Below are positions 41,059-49,172 of a stretch of DNA of 64,000 bases, piece by piece. The stretch covers positions 4,464,001-4,528,000 of the forward strand of contig NZ_CP019304.1 of assembly GCF_001969265.1 (NCBI RefSeq). The letters run 5' to 3'. Both the position numbers and the translations under genes were made by a program. The notes below the pieces were generated by a model. The model had not been told where the DNA came from and did no database searches. It worked only from the letters and a program-made list of their open reading frames with translations. The stretch's first letter is position 1, and the number at the start of each line of letters is the position of its first letter. This DNA comes from Arthrobacter sp. QXT-31. Its GTDB lineage: Bacteria > Actinomycetota > Actinomycetes > Actinomycetales > Micrococcaceae.

Positions 41059-41984
41059 GCGGGATGGTCCTTCAGGAAGCGGCGGATGAATTCTGCGGCA
41101 GGCTCAGGGGTTTCGTAGTGGATCAGGTGGCCGACGCCCGGAATGATTTCCAGCGTGGCGTCCGGGAGCAGCCCGGCCAGCCGGTGCTGGTCGCGCAGCA
41201 GGGCGATTTCATCTTTTTCGCCGGCGATAAGGAGCACAGGCAGGGAGAGCCGCGGCGCGACTTCGGCCACATGGCTGCTGACGGACGCAGTGAAGGATTC
41301 CAGCAGACTCTCCCGGTTTGCGAAGGCGCTGAAGTAGGCATGGTGCTGCCCGTGGATGAACCGCAGCAGGTCCTTGTCCCTGGTTTTCGCCATGGCCATG
41401 CTCATCACCCGAACGATGAGCGGGCTGCGGAGCAGGGCCAGGCCAAGCGCGCGGGGGAGCCGCGCGGAAAGACGGTAGTACAGCACCGCCAGACGCGTCA
41501 TAAGTCCCTTGGGCCCCTCCAGCGCCGGCGCAGCGATGGGATTGACCAGGATCAGCGGGCGGACGGCCTCCGGGTGGGTGGCGACAAAGTGGGCGGCCAC
41601 GATGGAACCGAACGAGTGCCCCAGCAGCACTGTGTCAGGTCCGAGCCCGAGGGCCGCCATGAAGTCGCTGATGAACTGGCCGTAGCGCTCCACGCTGTGG
41701 CTGGCATCGGTGAATGCCGCTGAATCGCCGAAACCGGGAAGGTCCGGCATGACCAGGCGCATTTCCGGCAGCTGGTCCGCCACCCGCAGAAGCCCGTGGT
41801 GGTCGCCGCGGAAACCGTGGATGACCAGGATGGTGCGCGTTTCCGGCGTTGTCTTTTCGGGTTCGTAGACCCAGTAGGCGACGTCGCCGCCCGTCAGTTG
41901 CACGGTGGACGCGCGGGTGCGGACCGCCAGTCCGCCGCTGATAAAGGACGGCACGGTTGCGGGCACGGAGTCGGCTGTTCTCAT
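41055..41984 (-). CDS. Alpha/beta-hydrolase
   Basis: Alpha/beta-fold hydrolase of 309 aa. The oxyanion segment is VIHGFRGDHHG, the nucleophile elbow GHSFGS (Ser), the acid likely in LPVLLIAGEKDEIA, and the catalytic His in PGVGHLIHYETPE. This layout matches esterase, lipase or haloalkane-type hydrolases, and the substrate cannot be assigned. The start ATG at 41984 follows weak GGTCAACAG; it is translated just before the glycosyltransferase and lies 14 nt after the aldo/keto reductase. Confidence 0.87.
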   Translation of the reverse strand: MRTADSVPATVPSFISGGLAVRTRASTVQLTGGDVAYWVYEPEKTTPETRTILVIHGFRGDHHGLLRVADQLPEMRLVMPDLPGFGDSAAFTDASHSVERYGQFISDFMAALGLGPDTVLLGHSFGSIVAAHFVATHPEAVRPLILVNPIAAPALEGPKGLMTRLAVLYYRLSARLPRALGLALLRSPLIVRVMSMAMAKTRDKDLLRFIHGQHHAYFSAFANRESLLESFTASVSSHVAEVAPRLSLPVLLIAGEKDEIALLRDQHRLAGLLPDATLEIIPGVGHLIHYETPEPAAEFIRRFLKDHPA

Positions 41985-41998
41985 CTGTTGACCGGGTC

Positions 41999-42868
41999 CT
42001 AGTTGACGATGTCGGGGTGGGAACCCGTGCGGTGGCCGCGCTCCAGGGCGGCGATGTCCGCCATGTCCAGGGCTGAGAGCTCGAAGCCGAAGACGTCAAG
42101 GTTTTCCCGGATTCGGGCGGCGGAGCTGGCCTTGGGGATGGCCACGTGGCCCAGCTGCACCTGCCAGCGCAGCACAATCTGGGCGGGGGTCACCTTGTGC
42201 TCGGCCGCGAGGGCGCCGATGACGGGATCCTCCAGCACCTGTCCGCGGCCCAGCGGGCTCCACGCCTCGGTGAGGATGCCCAGGCCCTTGTGCTTTTCGC
42301 GGAGCTCGGCCTGCTGCAGCCACGGATGGAGCTCGACCTGGTTGACGGCGGGAACCACCTCGGCGGTTTCCAGCAGCCGGTCCAGATGCTGCGGCTGGAA
42401 GTTGGAGACGCCGATGGCCCGGACCTTGCCCTCGCGGTACAGGGTCTCGAGTGCGCGGTAGGTCTCCTGGAACAGCCCTCGCCTGGCGCATGGCCAGTGG
42501 ATGAGGTACATGTCCACGTATTCCAGCCCGAGGTTGATCATGGACGTGTCAAAGGCCCGCAGCGTTGCGTCATAGCCATGGTCGTCATTCCAGACCTTGG
42601 TGGTGATGAACAGATCCTCGCGGGATACGCTCGGCGCGGTCACCCCCGAGCCGCCCGTCACAGGCTCCATTGCGAAGGCCTCCACGAGGCCACGCGCTAC
42701 GCCGGATTCGTTCCCGTACATGGCGGCCGTGTCGAAGTGGCGGTAGCCGGCTTCCAGCGCAGTCGCCACCAGATTGGCCGTTTCAGCAGGCGGCACCTTG
42801 TACAGCCCGAAACCCAACTGGTCGATCAGCACGCCGTTGTTCAGGCTGAGCCGGGGTGAGGTAGTCAT
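41999..42868 (-). CDS. Aldo/keto reductase
   Basis: NADPH-dependent carbonyl reductase of 289 aa, AKR5-like (2,5-diketo-gluconate reductase family). GFGLYKVP at the start, catalytic FDTAAMYGNE (Asp and Tyr), the Lys in ITTKVWND, the His in YLIHWPCARRG, and RAIGVSNFQPQHLD. The ATG at 42868 gives the canonical MTTSPRLSLNNG; upstream sequence adds only unconserved residues. First gene of the minus-strand trio with the hydrolase and glycosyltransferase. Confidence 0.92.
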   Translation of the reverse strand: MTTSPRLSLNNGVLIDQLGFGLYKVPPAETANLVATALEAGYRHFDTAAMYGNESGVARGLVEAFAMEPVTGGSGVTAPSVSREDLFITTKVWNDDHGYDATLRAFDTSMINLGLEYVDMYLIHWPCARRGLFQETYRALETLYREGKVRAIGVSNFQPQHLDRLLETAEVVPAVNQVELHPWLQQAELREKHKGLGILTEAWSPLGRGQVLEDPVIGALAAEHKVTPAQIVLRWQVQLGHVAIPKASSAARIRENLDVFGFELSALDMADIAALERGHRTGSHPDIVN

Positions 42869-42993
42869 GCCTATGACTCTACCGATTCCCCGCCCCGAGA
42901 CGTGTGACTGACCACGTACCGGTACCGCGGGGCAGCATGGGGGGCTTTTCGGGCGGGCTGGCAACACTTCCGTGTTCCTTCCGGCGGCGGATT

Positions 42994-43005
42994 AAAGGTC
43001 TATAG
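42994..43005 (+). promoter_or_regulatory. Copy of the AGGTCTATAG element
   Basis: AAAGGTCTATAG here shares AGGTCTATAG with the second unit of the tandem repeat at 45099-45116, where the TATAG overlaps a -10. It may be a promoter -10 region or a further site for the same regulator. It is about 114 nt before the 24-codon upstream ORF. The remaining 42869-43118 holds nothing else I can name beyond an AGTCC/GGACT inverted repeat (43058-43079). Confidence 0.3.
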
Positions 43006-43118
43006 CAAAGGTTTTAGAAGGGCGAAGGTACGAGGGATATGCACTTGCTGCCGATTCAGTCCGTAAAAAAGGCTGGACTAGAGGTTTAAAACCACGTAGC
43101 TTTGGAGGACAAGAAAAT

Positions 43119-43193
43119 ATGACGCACATCACAGGATGCCGCCGACGCAGGGGGAAGCCAACAGCCGCAACAGCACCAGGGAGCACGCAATGA
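43119..43193 (+). CDS. 24-aa upstream ORF (possible leader peptide)
   Basis: ATG at 43119 follows a strong Shine-Dalgarno (GGAGGACAAGAAAAT). The peptide is MTHITGCRRRRGKPTAATAP followed by GSTQ. Its TGA overlaps the ATG of the next gene (ATGA), so the two are coupled in translation. Four arginine codons in a row include CGA and AGG, rare in this genome, followed by GGG. It could be a regulatory leader that senses ribosome speed, or simply the first cistron. Both readings are inference. Confidence 0.5.
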   Translation: MTHITGCRRRRGKPTAATAPGSTQ

Positions 43194-43582
43194 CCGCCAC
43201 CATAAATGACCTCATCGACGATTCGTTTGCTGATCTTCCAAGACCGCAGACGTGTCCCGCCGAAGACTTCGCCGCCCCGGTCCTGACCGTCAGGGTCAAT
43301 GATCAGGCCGTGCTTGCAATTGCCCGCTGGCTGCACGACGGTGCCTGCCTGCATGGGGATGGCTGCGGGCTGCGGGACTTCCATGCGATGGACGTCTACG
43401 AGACGGACGTCCGGGTCATGCTGGCCGCCATGGTGCAGGCGGGCGGCGACAGCGACGGCCCGGAAATCAGCCCTTGCCGCACGGCAACTGGGCGCAGGTG
43501 GTTCCAGGGCAAGTGGCAGTGCACCGCATGCAGCGGCGCCATCCGTTTCGGCGGTGGCATCGGATGGGTCCACAGCCGCTGA
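43190..43582 (+). CDS. Small cysteine-containing protein, unknown function
   Basis: Protein of 130 aa that I do not recognise. An acidic N-terminus (INDLIDDSFADLP) leads to a helical middle (VLAIARWLHDG) with CLHGDGC, then a C-terminal CTAC next to GGGIGWVHSR. The cysteine and histidine spacing hints at a metal site, perhaps zinc, but no known family pattern is met. ATG at 43190 in an ATGA overlap with the 24-codon ORF; AGGGAG is 7 nt upstream. It converges on the GntR-Cache gene with a 15-nt gap. Confidence 0.7.
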   Translation: MTATINDLIDDSFADLPRPQTCPAEDFAAPVLTVRVNDQAVLAIARWLHDGACLHGDGCGLRDFHAMDVYETDVRVMLAAMVQAGGDSDGPEISPCRTATGRRWFQGKWQCTACSGAIRFGGGIGWVHSR

Positions 43583-43597
43583 TCCGGTGCGGAACGG

Positions 43598-45049
43598 CTA
43601 TGCGTGCTGGTCTTCGTGGTCACCGGCGATTCCCATGCAGAGCCACCACGGGACTCCCGGAAGCGCCCGCCGCTCATTTTGGTCGGCTTTCGGGATGGTC
43701 CCGCCGACGTAGCGGCCGGTATTGGTTGCGATGACCGCACCATGCTGGTCCACAATGCAGGTGTTCGACGGTAATGCCCGCAACAGGGGTTCGAATGCGG
43801 TTTGGAGCTGGCCGATGCGGACATCGGCCCCCAATGCCCCAACATAACTTCCGGCAACGACCACCCGCTTGCTGAAAGTGATGATGTTCTCGTTCGTTCC
43901 GCTCGCATCCACATACGCATGGCTGGTGTGGATGGGGCTGTCATCGCCAGTGTCATCCGGCCGCCATGGTGCAGTGGCGAAGTCATAGAGGTCCATGTCG
44001 ATGTATAGCCGCTGCGGCGACTCTGGTCCCGCTGGCGTGTAGCACCAGGAAATCCAGCTCTCACCGAAGTACGACTGGTCGGCGACGAAGCCCGTGCCGT
44101 AGAGAAATGGAACGCCGATGGCCACTGCCCTTCGCGCCGCGGCGTAGATGTCCGAATCGGCCCGTTCCCTGCTGGCTCCGGACCCGATGCTGGCGCGTAC
44201 GGCCTGCTCGACCTCGCGCATTGACGCGGCAGCGGTTCCGGCGAACACGGCAGCAACCGATTCGATGGCGGCTACGGCCTCATCGACGGAGGCCGGATAA
44301 TGCGGCGAATCGGCGGGTGTGCCCTCTAGCTCCATCCGCTCGTCAATGACCAGGTTCATGTCCCGCCGTACGTGTTCCTCAGCCAGCGCCCGCGCCCTGT
44401 CGGCGTCGCCGGCGCTGATTGCCTCAACGATCCTGGTGTGTTCTTCCGCAGCGGCGTCCCTGTGGCCTGACGGATCCACCCAGATCAGCGGGCCCACCTC
44501 GGCCTGCAGCGCAACCTCCTGGCGGGTGAGTCTGACCGATCCTGAACTGGCTGCGAGCTCGATGTGAAACTTGCTGTCCGCCCTGATTGCGTCCGCCGTG
44601 TGTTCGCAAGCGAGGATTTCGGTCGCTGTGTAGTCAAGGCGTCCCATCGAGAGCCGGTGGGATTGGATGGCCGCCGCGGCGGCGGCAGCGGCGCTGCCGG
44701 CGAGGAAGGCGCGGTACTCCCTCAAATCACGCAGGTCTTCGAGGGAGTATGCCTCAAGGGACTGGCGCTGCACCCGGGCGATGTCCCCGGTGTTGGCCTT
44801 CACGAAGCTCCCGCCACCTTTGCCGCGCCGCGTCTCGACCAAGCCCAGGCCGCGCAGTTCGGCCAGCGCTGCGCGCAGCGTGAGGGTGGATACGCCCATT
44901 CTGGATGCCAGGTAGCTTTCGCTGGGCAGCTGGGAGCCGTCTTCGAGCACTCCCAGTTCGATGGCATGCCTCAGCCGGCGTCCGACTTCTTCCCCTCGAT
45001 CCGCGTTCTCCAAGGGTGCGAAGGCGAGTTGCTCTTTCCAAGCAGTCAC
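43598..45049 (-). CDS. GntR-family regulator with FCD-like and Cache-like sensor domains
   Basis: Protein of 483 aa. N-terminal winged helix at residues 15-80 (LPSESYLASRMGVSTLTLRAALAEL). An all-helical FCD-type domain follows at about 95-235 (LRDLREYRAFLAGSAA ... EEHTRIVEAISAGDADRARALAEEHVRRDM). The C-terminal 230 residues resemble a PDC/dCache sensor: YGTGFVADQSYFGESWISWCY, YDFATAPW, VGALGADVRI and VDQHGAVIATN. No membrane helix is present, so the Cache part is cytoplasmic, which is unusual. GTG start behind GGAGGTTTCCC. Divergent from a 48-aa ORF across a tandem repeat; probably autoregulated. Confidence 0.8.
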   Translation of the reverse strand: MTAWKEQLAFAPLENADRGEEVGRRLRHAIELGVLEDGSQLPSESYLASRMGVSTLTLRAALAELRGLGLVETRRGKGGGSFVKANTGDIARVQRQSLEAYSLEDLRDLREYRAFLAGSAAAAAAAAIQSHRLSMGRLDYTATEILACEHTADAIRADSKFHIELAASSGSVRLTRQEVALQAEVGPLIWVDPSGHRDAAAEEHTRIVEAISAGDADRARALAEEHVRRDMNLVIDERMELEGTPADSPHYPASVDEAVAAIESVAAVFAGTAAASMREVEQAVRASIGSGASRERADSDIYAAARRAVAIGVPFLYGTGFVADQSYFGESWISWCYTPAGPESPQRLYIDMDLYDFATAPWRPDDTGDDSPIHTSHAYVDASGTNENIITFSKRVVVAGSYVGALGADVRIGQLQTAFEPLLRALPSNTCIVDQHGAVIATNTGRYVGGTIPKADQNERRALPGVPWWLCMGIAGDHEDQHA

Positions 45050-45074
45050 GGGAAACCTCCCTGAGAAGTGACAT

Positions 45075-45116
45075 TTAACCTTGAATGTCTATTGACCCTT
45101 AACCATGAAGGTCTAT
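45075..45116. promoter_or_regulatory. Tandem 18-bp direct repeat, candidate operator
   Basis: TTAACCTTGAATGTCTAT (45075-45092) and TTAACCATGAAGGTCTAT (45099-45116) match at 16 of 18 positions, 24 bp apart (about two helical turns and a bit). The first unit lies upstream of and against the -35, the second across the spacer and -10 of the plus-strand promoter. The natural binder is the GntR-Cache protein encoded 26 bp to the left. Confidence 0.65.
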
Positions 45117-45119
45117 AGT
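45092..45119 (+). promoter_or_regulatory. Sigma70-type promoter for the 48-aa ORF
   Basis: TTGACC (45092-45097), a 16-bp spacer and TATAGT (45114-45119). This is one of the best promoter matches in the window; the start would give a leader of about 65 nt. Confidence 0.6.
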
Positions 45120-45191
45120 TAAGAGTACCACTCGGGGAGATCAGGAAGATGTTCCCGGACCGTCCAGAACGATGGAGCGAAGGGAAAGACG

Positions 45192-45338
45192 ATGACACGC
45201 GAAGAAGCTTTCGCCAGATGCACCCCGGACTCGTACGTCGAGTTCTACGGCGGCCGGTGGCTCGTCGTCCCGTTCGCGCAAGTCGAGCAGCCGCTCTTCT
45301 TCGTTTGCTCACCTGGAGCGCTCCGCAGCGGCCACTAG
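45192..45338 (+). CDS. 48-aa protein, unknown function
   Basis: Short ORF starting at ATG 45192 behind GAAGGGAAAGACG: MTREEAFARCTPDSYVEFYG and so on to SGALRSGH-like end (LRSGH). Third codon positions are almost all G or C, as in real genes here, and the peptide is well mixed (RWLVVPFAQVEQPLFFVC). A competing 67-aa frame at 45149 has an Arg-rich composition of a shadow frame. It is preceded by a good promoter overlapped by a tandem repeat and diverges from the GntR-Cache gene. I know no homologue. Confidence 0.6.
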   Translation: MTREEAFARCTPDSYVEFYGGRWLVVPFAQVEQPLFFVCSPGALRSGH

Positions 45339-45402
45339 CTTTGGCCTTCTGAATCTGACCCTGCGGCAAACGACACTCCCGGTGCCGCAGCAGACCGGAC
45401 AG

Positions 45403-46365
45403 TCAGGTTCCGTTCTGAAAGCTGACCAGCCGCCGGGCTGAGGCTTCGTCGAGGATCAGGTCGGTTGCCAGTCCGGCCTCAAGCGCACCGCGCAGCCCTT
45501 TGATCTTGGACGCGCCGGACACAACGCAGATCCGCCGGCGCACTTGGCGCAGTTGGTCCAGTGAAGGCCCGGTGGAACGTTCGTTCAGGGTAATGCCGTC
45601 CGAGGAGCCGTCGCTGCGGAAGAAGACGGTGGCGACGTCCCCAACAACGTCGGACTTCGCCAGCGTGGCCAGGTCCTCTTCGTCGAGGTAGCCGCCGGCG
45701 TAGACGTGGCTGGGGTAGTCGGCGTCGACTGATCCCACGCCGAAGATCGCAATGCCCATGCGGGACTGCAGGTCGAGGATGCGCTGCACGCTCCGCTCAT
45801 TCCACATCGCGGTCTTGGTGGCCGCATGGTCGAAGAAGGCCGGCACGGGAAACTGTTCAACCCGTGCCCCGTAGGCGCTGCCGAAGCGCCGCATAATGTC
45901 GCTGGCGTAAGTGATGCCGGTTGTCTGCATGTTGCCCGCCCCGTTGAGTTGCACCACCACGCTGTCATGGGTGATCTTGCGCGTCAGGTGGCGGCTCACG
46001 GCGCTGAGGGTTGATCCCCATGCCACGCCGATGATCGCGTTCGAGTCCACGAGGGGCCCGATCGTGCGCGCTGCCTGCATGGCCACGCGGTCCAGCGTTT
46101 CAGCTTCGTTGAGGGTGTCCAGGACGGGCACCACGTGCACGTCCACCCTGTACTGCGCCCGGATTAGCCGCTCGAGCTCCGGCCCGGTGTCCAGCGGGCT
46201 GCGGATTTGGATCTGTACCAGGCCGGTCTCCCGGGCAGTGGAAAGCAGCCGGGAAACGGTGGAGCGGGAGGTCCGCAATTCCCGGGCGATGGCGTCCATC
46301 GTGAGGTCCTGCATGTAGTAGAGCTGGGCGGCGCGCAGCGCTTCGGAATGTCTGGGACGGGGCAT
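45403..46365 (-). CDS. SorC/DeoR-type sugar-binding transcriptional regulator
   Basis: Regulator of 320 aa. N-terminal HTH (residues 5-50: RAAQLYYMQDLTMDAIARELRTSRSTVSRLLSTARE) and a C-terminal SorC effector domain (NAIIGVAWGSTLSAVSRHL, VQLNGAGN, FGVGSVD, LDLRQ-like ISTGPSLDQLRQV). The start ATG 46365 is preferred over ATG 46416 because the 14-bp inverted repeat at 46380-46393 and the likely -10 would otherwise fall within the coding region. Divergent from glpD-glpF-glpK, it probably controls that operon in response to glycerol 3-phosphate or a related phosphorylated compound (inference). Confidence 0.88.
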   Translation of the reverse strand: MPRPRHSEALRAAQLYYMQDLTMDAIARELRTSRSTVSRLLSTARETGLVQIQIRSPLDTGPELERLIRAQYRVDVHVVPVLDTLNEAETLDRVAMQAARTIGPLVDSNAIIGVAWGSTLSAVSRHLTRKITHDSVVVQLNGAGNMQTTGITYASDIMRRFGSAYGARVEQFPVPAFFDHAATKTAMWNERSVQRILDLQSRMGIAIFGVGSVDADYPSHVYAGGYLDEEDLATLAKSDVVGDVATVFFRSDGSSDGITLNERSTGPSLDQLRQVRRRICVVSGASKIKGLRGALEAGLATDLILDEASARRLVSFQNGT

Positions 46366-46379
46366 GCCTGATTCCGTTC

Positions 46380-46393
46380 TGCACGTTCGTGCA
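46380..46393. promoter_or_regulatory. Operator-like inverted repeat between regulator and glpD
   Basis: TGCACGTTCGTGCA has perfect 6-bp arms around TT. It overlaps the -10 (TATGCA on the minus strand, with TTAATG 18 bp upstream) of the regulator gene and lies 7 bp before the TTGACG -35 of glpD. SorC regulators bind such palindromes, so repression of both directions is plausible. Confidence 0.6.
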
Positions 46394-46399
46394 TAGTGC

Positions 46400-46429
46400 T
46401 TGACGACATTTTCCATTAATCCAAAGAAT
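46400..46429 (+). promoter_or_regulatory. Candidate glpD promoter
   Basis: TTGACG (46400-46405), an 18-bp spacer and AAGAAT (46424-46429), just downstream of the inverted repeat. Moderate match at the -10. Confidence 0.4.
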
Positions 46430-46504
46430 AGTGGTGAACGGCCCCGCACCATTCGGTGCGCTGCCTGCAACAAGCTCTTAGCAACCGAACCCGAAGGAGC
46501 AGAT

Positions 46505-48292
46505 TTGGGACTCAAGGACTCACCCGGCCATACCAACAGCGCTGCGGCCCCCGGGCCGGAGCGCGAATCTGTCTCCCGGCTGCGCCGGCGGCCCAATGCC
46601 AAGGTTCTGATCATCGGTGGCGGGATCAACGGCGTCGGTACATTCCGGGACCTCGCCCTGCAGGGCATAGACGTGGCGCTGGTGGAGCGCGGGGACTACT
46701 GCCAGGGTGCCAGCGGAGCCTCGTCCCACATGATTCACGGCGGTATCCGTTATCTGGAAAACGGCGAATTCCGGCTGGTCCGGGAATCCGTGGTTGAGCG
46801 CAACAGGCTCCTGCGGATCGCGCCGCACTACGTGAAGCCGCTGCAGACCACGATTCCAATCTTCAGCACGTTCTCCGGTGTCCTTGCCGCGCCGCTGCGG
46901 TTCCTGACCCACAAACAGCAGGGCAAGCCGAAGGAGCGTGGCGCGTTCCTGATCAAGCTGGGGCTTAGCCTTTACGATTCCTTTTCCCGCGACGGCGGCA
47001 GCGTTCCGCGCCACCAGTTCCGCAGCCGCGAGAAGGCTTTGGCCGAGCTCCCCATGCTCCACCCCGGGGTCAAATACACGGCCACGTATTTCGATGCCTC
47101 CGTCCACAACCCGGAGCGCCTCACCCTTGACGTGCTGCAGGACGGTGAGAAGGCCGGTACGCAAAATGCCGCGGCCCGGGCCAGCAACTACCTTTCCCTG
47201 GTCTCTGTGAAGTCCAACGCCGACGGTTCCAGTACCGCGGTTCTCCGGGATGAACTCACCGGCGGCGAGTTCGGCTTCACGGCGGACGTCATCGTCAACA
47301 CCACCGGCGCATGGGTTGACCTCACCAACGAGGCAATGGGCACGCCCACTTCCTTCATGGGCGGGACAAAGGGCTCCCACATCGTCCTGGACCACCCCGG
47401 ACTGCTTGCCGCCTGCGATGGCCGCGAGATCTTCTTCGAACACACCGACGGCCGGATCGTACTGATCTATCCGATGGGCGACCGCGTCCTCGTCGGCACC
47501 ACCGACGTCGACGCCGACATGTCGGAAGACGCCGTCTGCACCGACGAGGAAGTTGAATACTTTTTCGACCTCATCGGTCACGTCTTCCCGGACATCGCCG
47601 TAAAGCGCAGCCAGATCGTCTATTCATTCTCAGGGGTGCGCCCGCTGCCACGGCACGACGCCACCCAGCCGGGTTTCGTGTCGCGGGACTACCGCATCGA
47701 ACGCCGCGCTCCGGAAACGGGCGCCGGCGAGGGCGGCGCCGTCGTCCTCAGCCTGGTGGGCGGCAAATGGACCACTTTCCGGGCCCTGGCCGAACACCTG
47801 GCCAACGACGTGCTCGCTGAACTGGGAACGGAACGGAAGATTTCGACGGCGAACCTCCCTATCGGCGGCGGCTCCGGGTTCCCGGACAGCGAAGCCGGCG
47901 TCCAGAAATGGATCAAAGCGCACATGGGCCCAAACCGGGACGCCGACCGGACCGGGGGCCTCCTCACCAGGTATGGCACCCGCGCCGAGGAAGTCATCAG
48001 CCATCTCGACGCCGGCCCCGACCGCCTGCTGCGCTCCACCCGGGAGCTAAGCGTCAGGGAGCTCGAGTTCATGGCCGCCAACGAGCAGGTCGGCCACCTC
48101 GTGGACGTCCTGATCCGGCGCACCTCGCTCGCCTTCCGCGGCCTGGTCACAGGGGAGCTGCTGAACGAAGTTGCCGAGACCCTCGCCGGGCCGCTCGGCT
48201 GGGATGCCGCAGGAGTTGCCGCAGAAATCAACCACGCGCAGGAGGTGCTGAAGCGATACCACGGTGTCGAGGTCCACAGCCTCGTCGCCTAG
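46505..48292 (+). CDS. glpD: Glycerol-3-phosphate dehydrogenase, FAD-dependent
   Basis: Oxidises sn-glycerol 3-phosphate to dihydroxyacetone phosphate at the membrane, feeding electrons to quinone; 595 aa. FAD fold VLIIGGGINGVGTFRDLALQG about 30 residues from the start, then GASGASSHMIHGGIRYLENGEFRLVRES. The second FAD contact is in GTTDVDADMS and SLVGGKWTTFR. TTG 46505 was chosen because GAAGGAG lies 7 nt upstream; the frame extends to 46400 without a conserved N-terminus. First of glpD-glpF-glpK; 58 nt to glpF. Confidence 0.93.
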   Translation: MGLKDSPGHTNSAAAPGPERESVSRLRRRPNAKVLIIGGGINGVGTFRDLALQGIDVALVERGDYCQGASGASSHMIHGGIRYLENGEFRLVRESVVERNRLLRIAPHYVKPLQTTIPIFSTFSGVLAAPLRFLTHKQQGKPKERGAFLIKLGLSLYDSFSRDGGSVPRHQFRSREKALAELPMLHPGVKYTATYFDASVHNPERLTLDVLQDGEKAGTQNAAARASNYLSLVSVKSNADGSSTAVLRDELTGGEFGFTADVIVNTTGAWVDLTNEAMGTPTSFMGGTKGSHIVLDHPGLLAACDGREIFFEHTDGRIVLIYPMGDRVLVGTTDVDADMSEDAVCTDEEVEYFFDLIGHVFPDIAVKRSQIVYSFSGVRPLPRHDATQPGFVSRDYRIERRAPETGAGEGGAVVLSLVGGKWTTFRALAEHLANDVLAELGTERKISTANLPIGGGSGFPDSEAGVQKWIKAHMGPNRDADRTGGLLTRYGTRAEEVISHLDAGPDRLLRSTRELSVRELEFMAANEQVGHLVDVLIRRTSLAFRGLVTGELLNEVAETLAGPLGWDAAGVAAEINHAQEVLKRYHGVEVHSLVA

Positions 48293-48350
48293 CGGGAAGC
48301 AGTCCTTCACACCCGCGAAGGACTGACAACAGAAAATAGAGGAGTCAAAG

Positions 48351-49097
48351 ATGTCTCTTGGATTGGTGTTTCTTTCCGAAGTCTTCGGAACCGGCATGCT
48401 TACGCTGCTGGGTTGCGGTGTTGTGGCCAACGTTGCCCTGAAGGGAACGAAGGGCAACAGCGGAGGATTCCTGATGGTCACCTGGGGGTGGGGCATCGCC
48501 GTCTTCGCCGGTGTCTATGTCGCCGCCCGGTCGGGTGCCCATCTGAACCCTGCGGTGACCTTGGGCCTGCTGGTCAACGGCAAGGCGGAGTACGCCCCCG
48601 GTGTTCCGGTGGACTTCGCTTCGACCCTTACCTACTTCGGTGGTGAAATGACCGGTGCGTTCCTGGGCGCCGTGGTCATGTGGCTGGCGCACAAGCAGCA
48701 CTTCGACGCCGAGCCCGAGCCCGCGAACAAGCTCGGCGTCTTCTCCACCGGGCCAGCCATCCGCTCCACCCCCTGGAACCTGATCACGGAAGTCATTGGC
48801 ACCTTCGTCCTGGTCTTTGTCATCCTCACATTCGGCGGAACGCCGTCCGGGCTTGGCCCACTGGCCGTGGCGCTTCTCGTCGTCGGCATCGGTGTCTCCC
48901 TGGGCGGACCCACCGGCTACGCCATCAACCCCGCCCGTGACCTCGGACCACGCATCGCACATGCCGTCCTGCCCATCAAGGGCAAGGGATCCAGTGACTG
49001 GAGCTACTCCTGGATCCCGGTGGTCGGCCCGCTCGTCGGCGGCGCGCTGGCCGGCCTCGTCGGGCTGCTGCCCATCGTCTTCACGGCGGCCACCTGA
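48351..49097 (+). CDS. glpF: Glycerol uptake facilitator
   Basis: Six-helix channel of the aquaporin family, 248 aa. Both NPA boxes are present: HLNPAVTLG (near residue 65) and INPARDLGPR (near 192). The Asp after the second box marks the glycerol-conducting aquaglyceroporins rather than pure water channels. ATG behind TAGAGGAGTCAAAG. Located between glpD and glpK, as expected for a glycerol operon. Confidence 0.95.
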   Translation: MSLGLVFLSEVFGTGMLTLLGCGVVANVALKGTKGNSGGFLMVTWGWGIAVFAGVYVAARSGAHLNPAVTLGLLVNGKAEYAPGVPVDFASTLTYFGGEMTGAFLGAVVMWLAHKQHFDAEPEPANKLGVFSTGPAIRSTPWNLITEVIGTFVLVFVILTFGGTPSGLGPLAVALLVVGIGVSLGGPTGYAINPARDLGPRIAHAVLPIKGKGSSDWSYSWIPVVGPLVGGALAGLVGLLPIVFTAAT

Positions 49098-49172
49098 GTT
49101 CCAACACCCTTTTCGAAACCACATCCATAGCCACATCCGTTCACTCCCAAGCACAACGACAAGGACGTCATC

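Noticed and set aside
45149..45352. 67-aa frame overlapping the 48-aa ORF
   Set aside because: No Shine-Dalgarno and Arg-rich composition; the frame starting at 45192 has the ribosome-binding site and G/C third positions.
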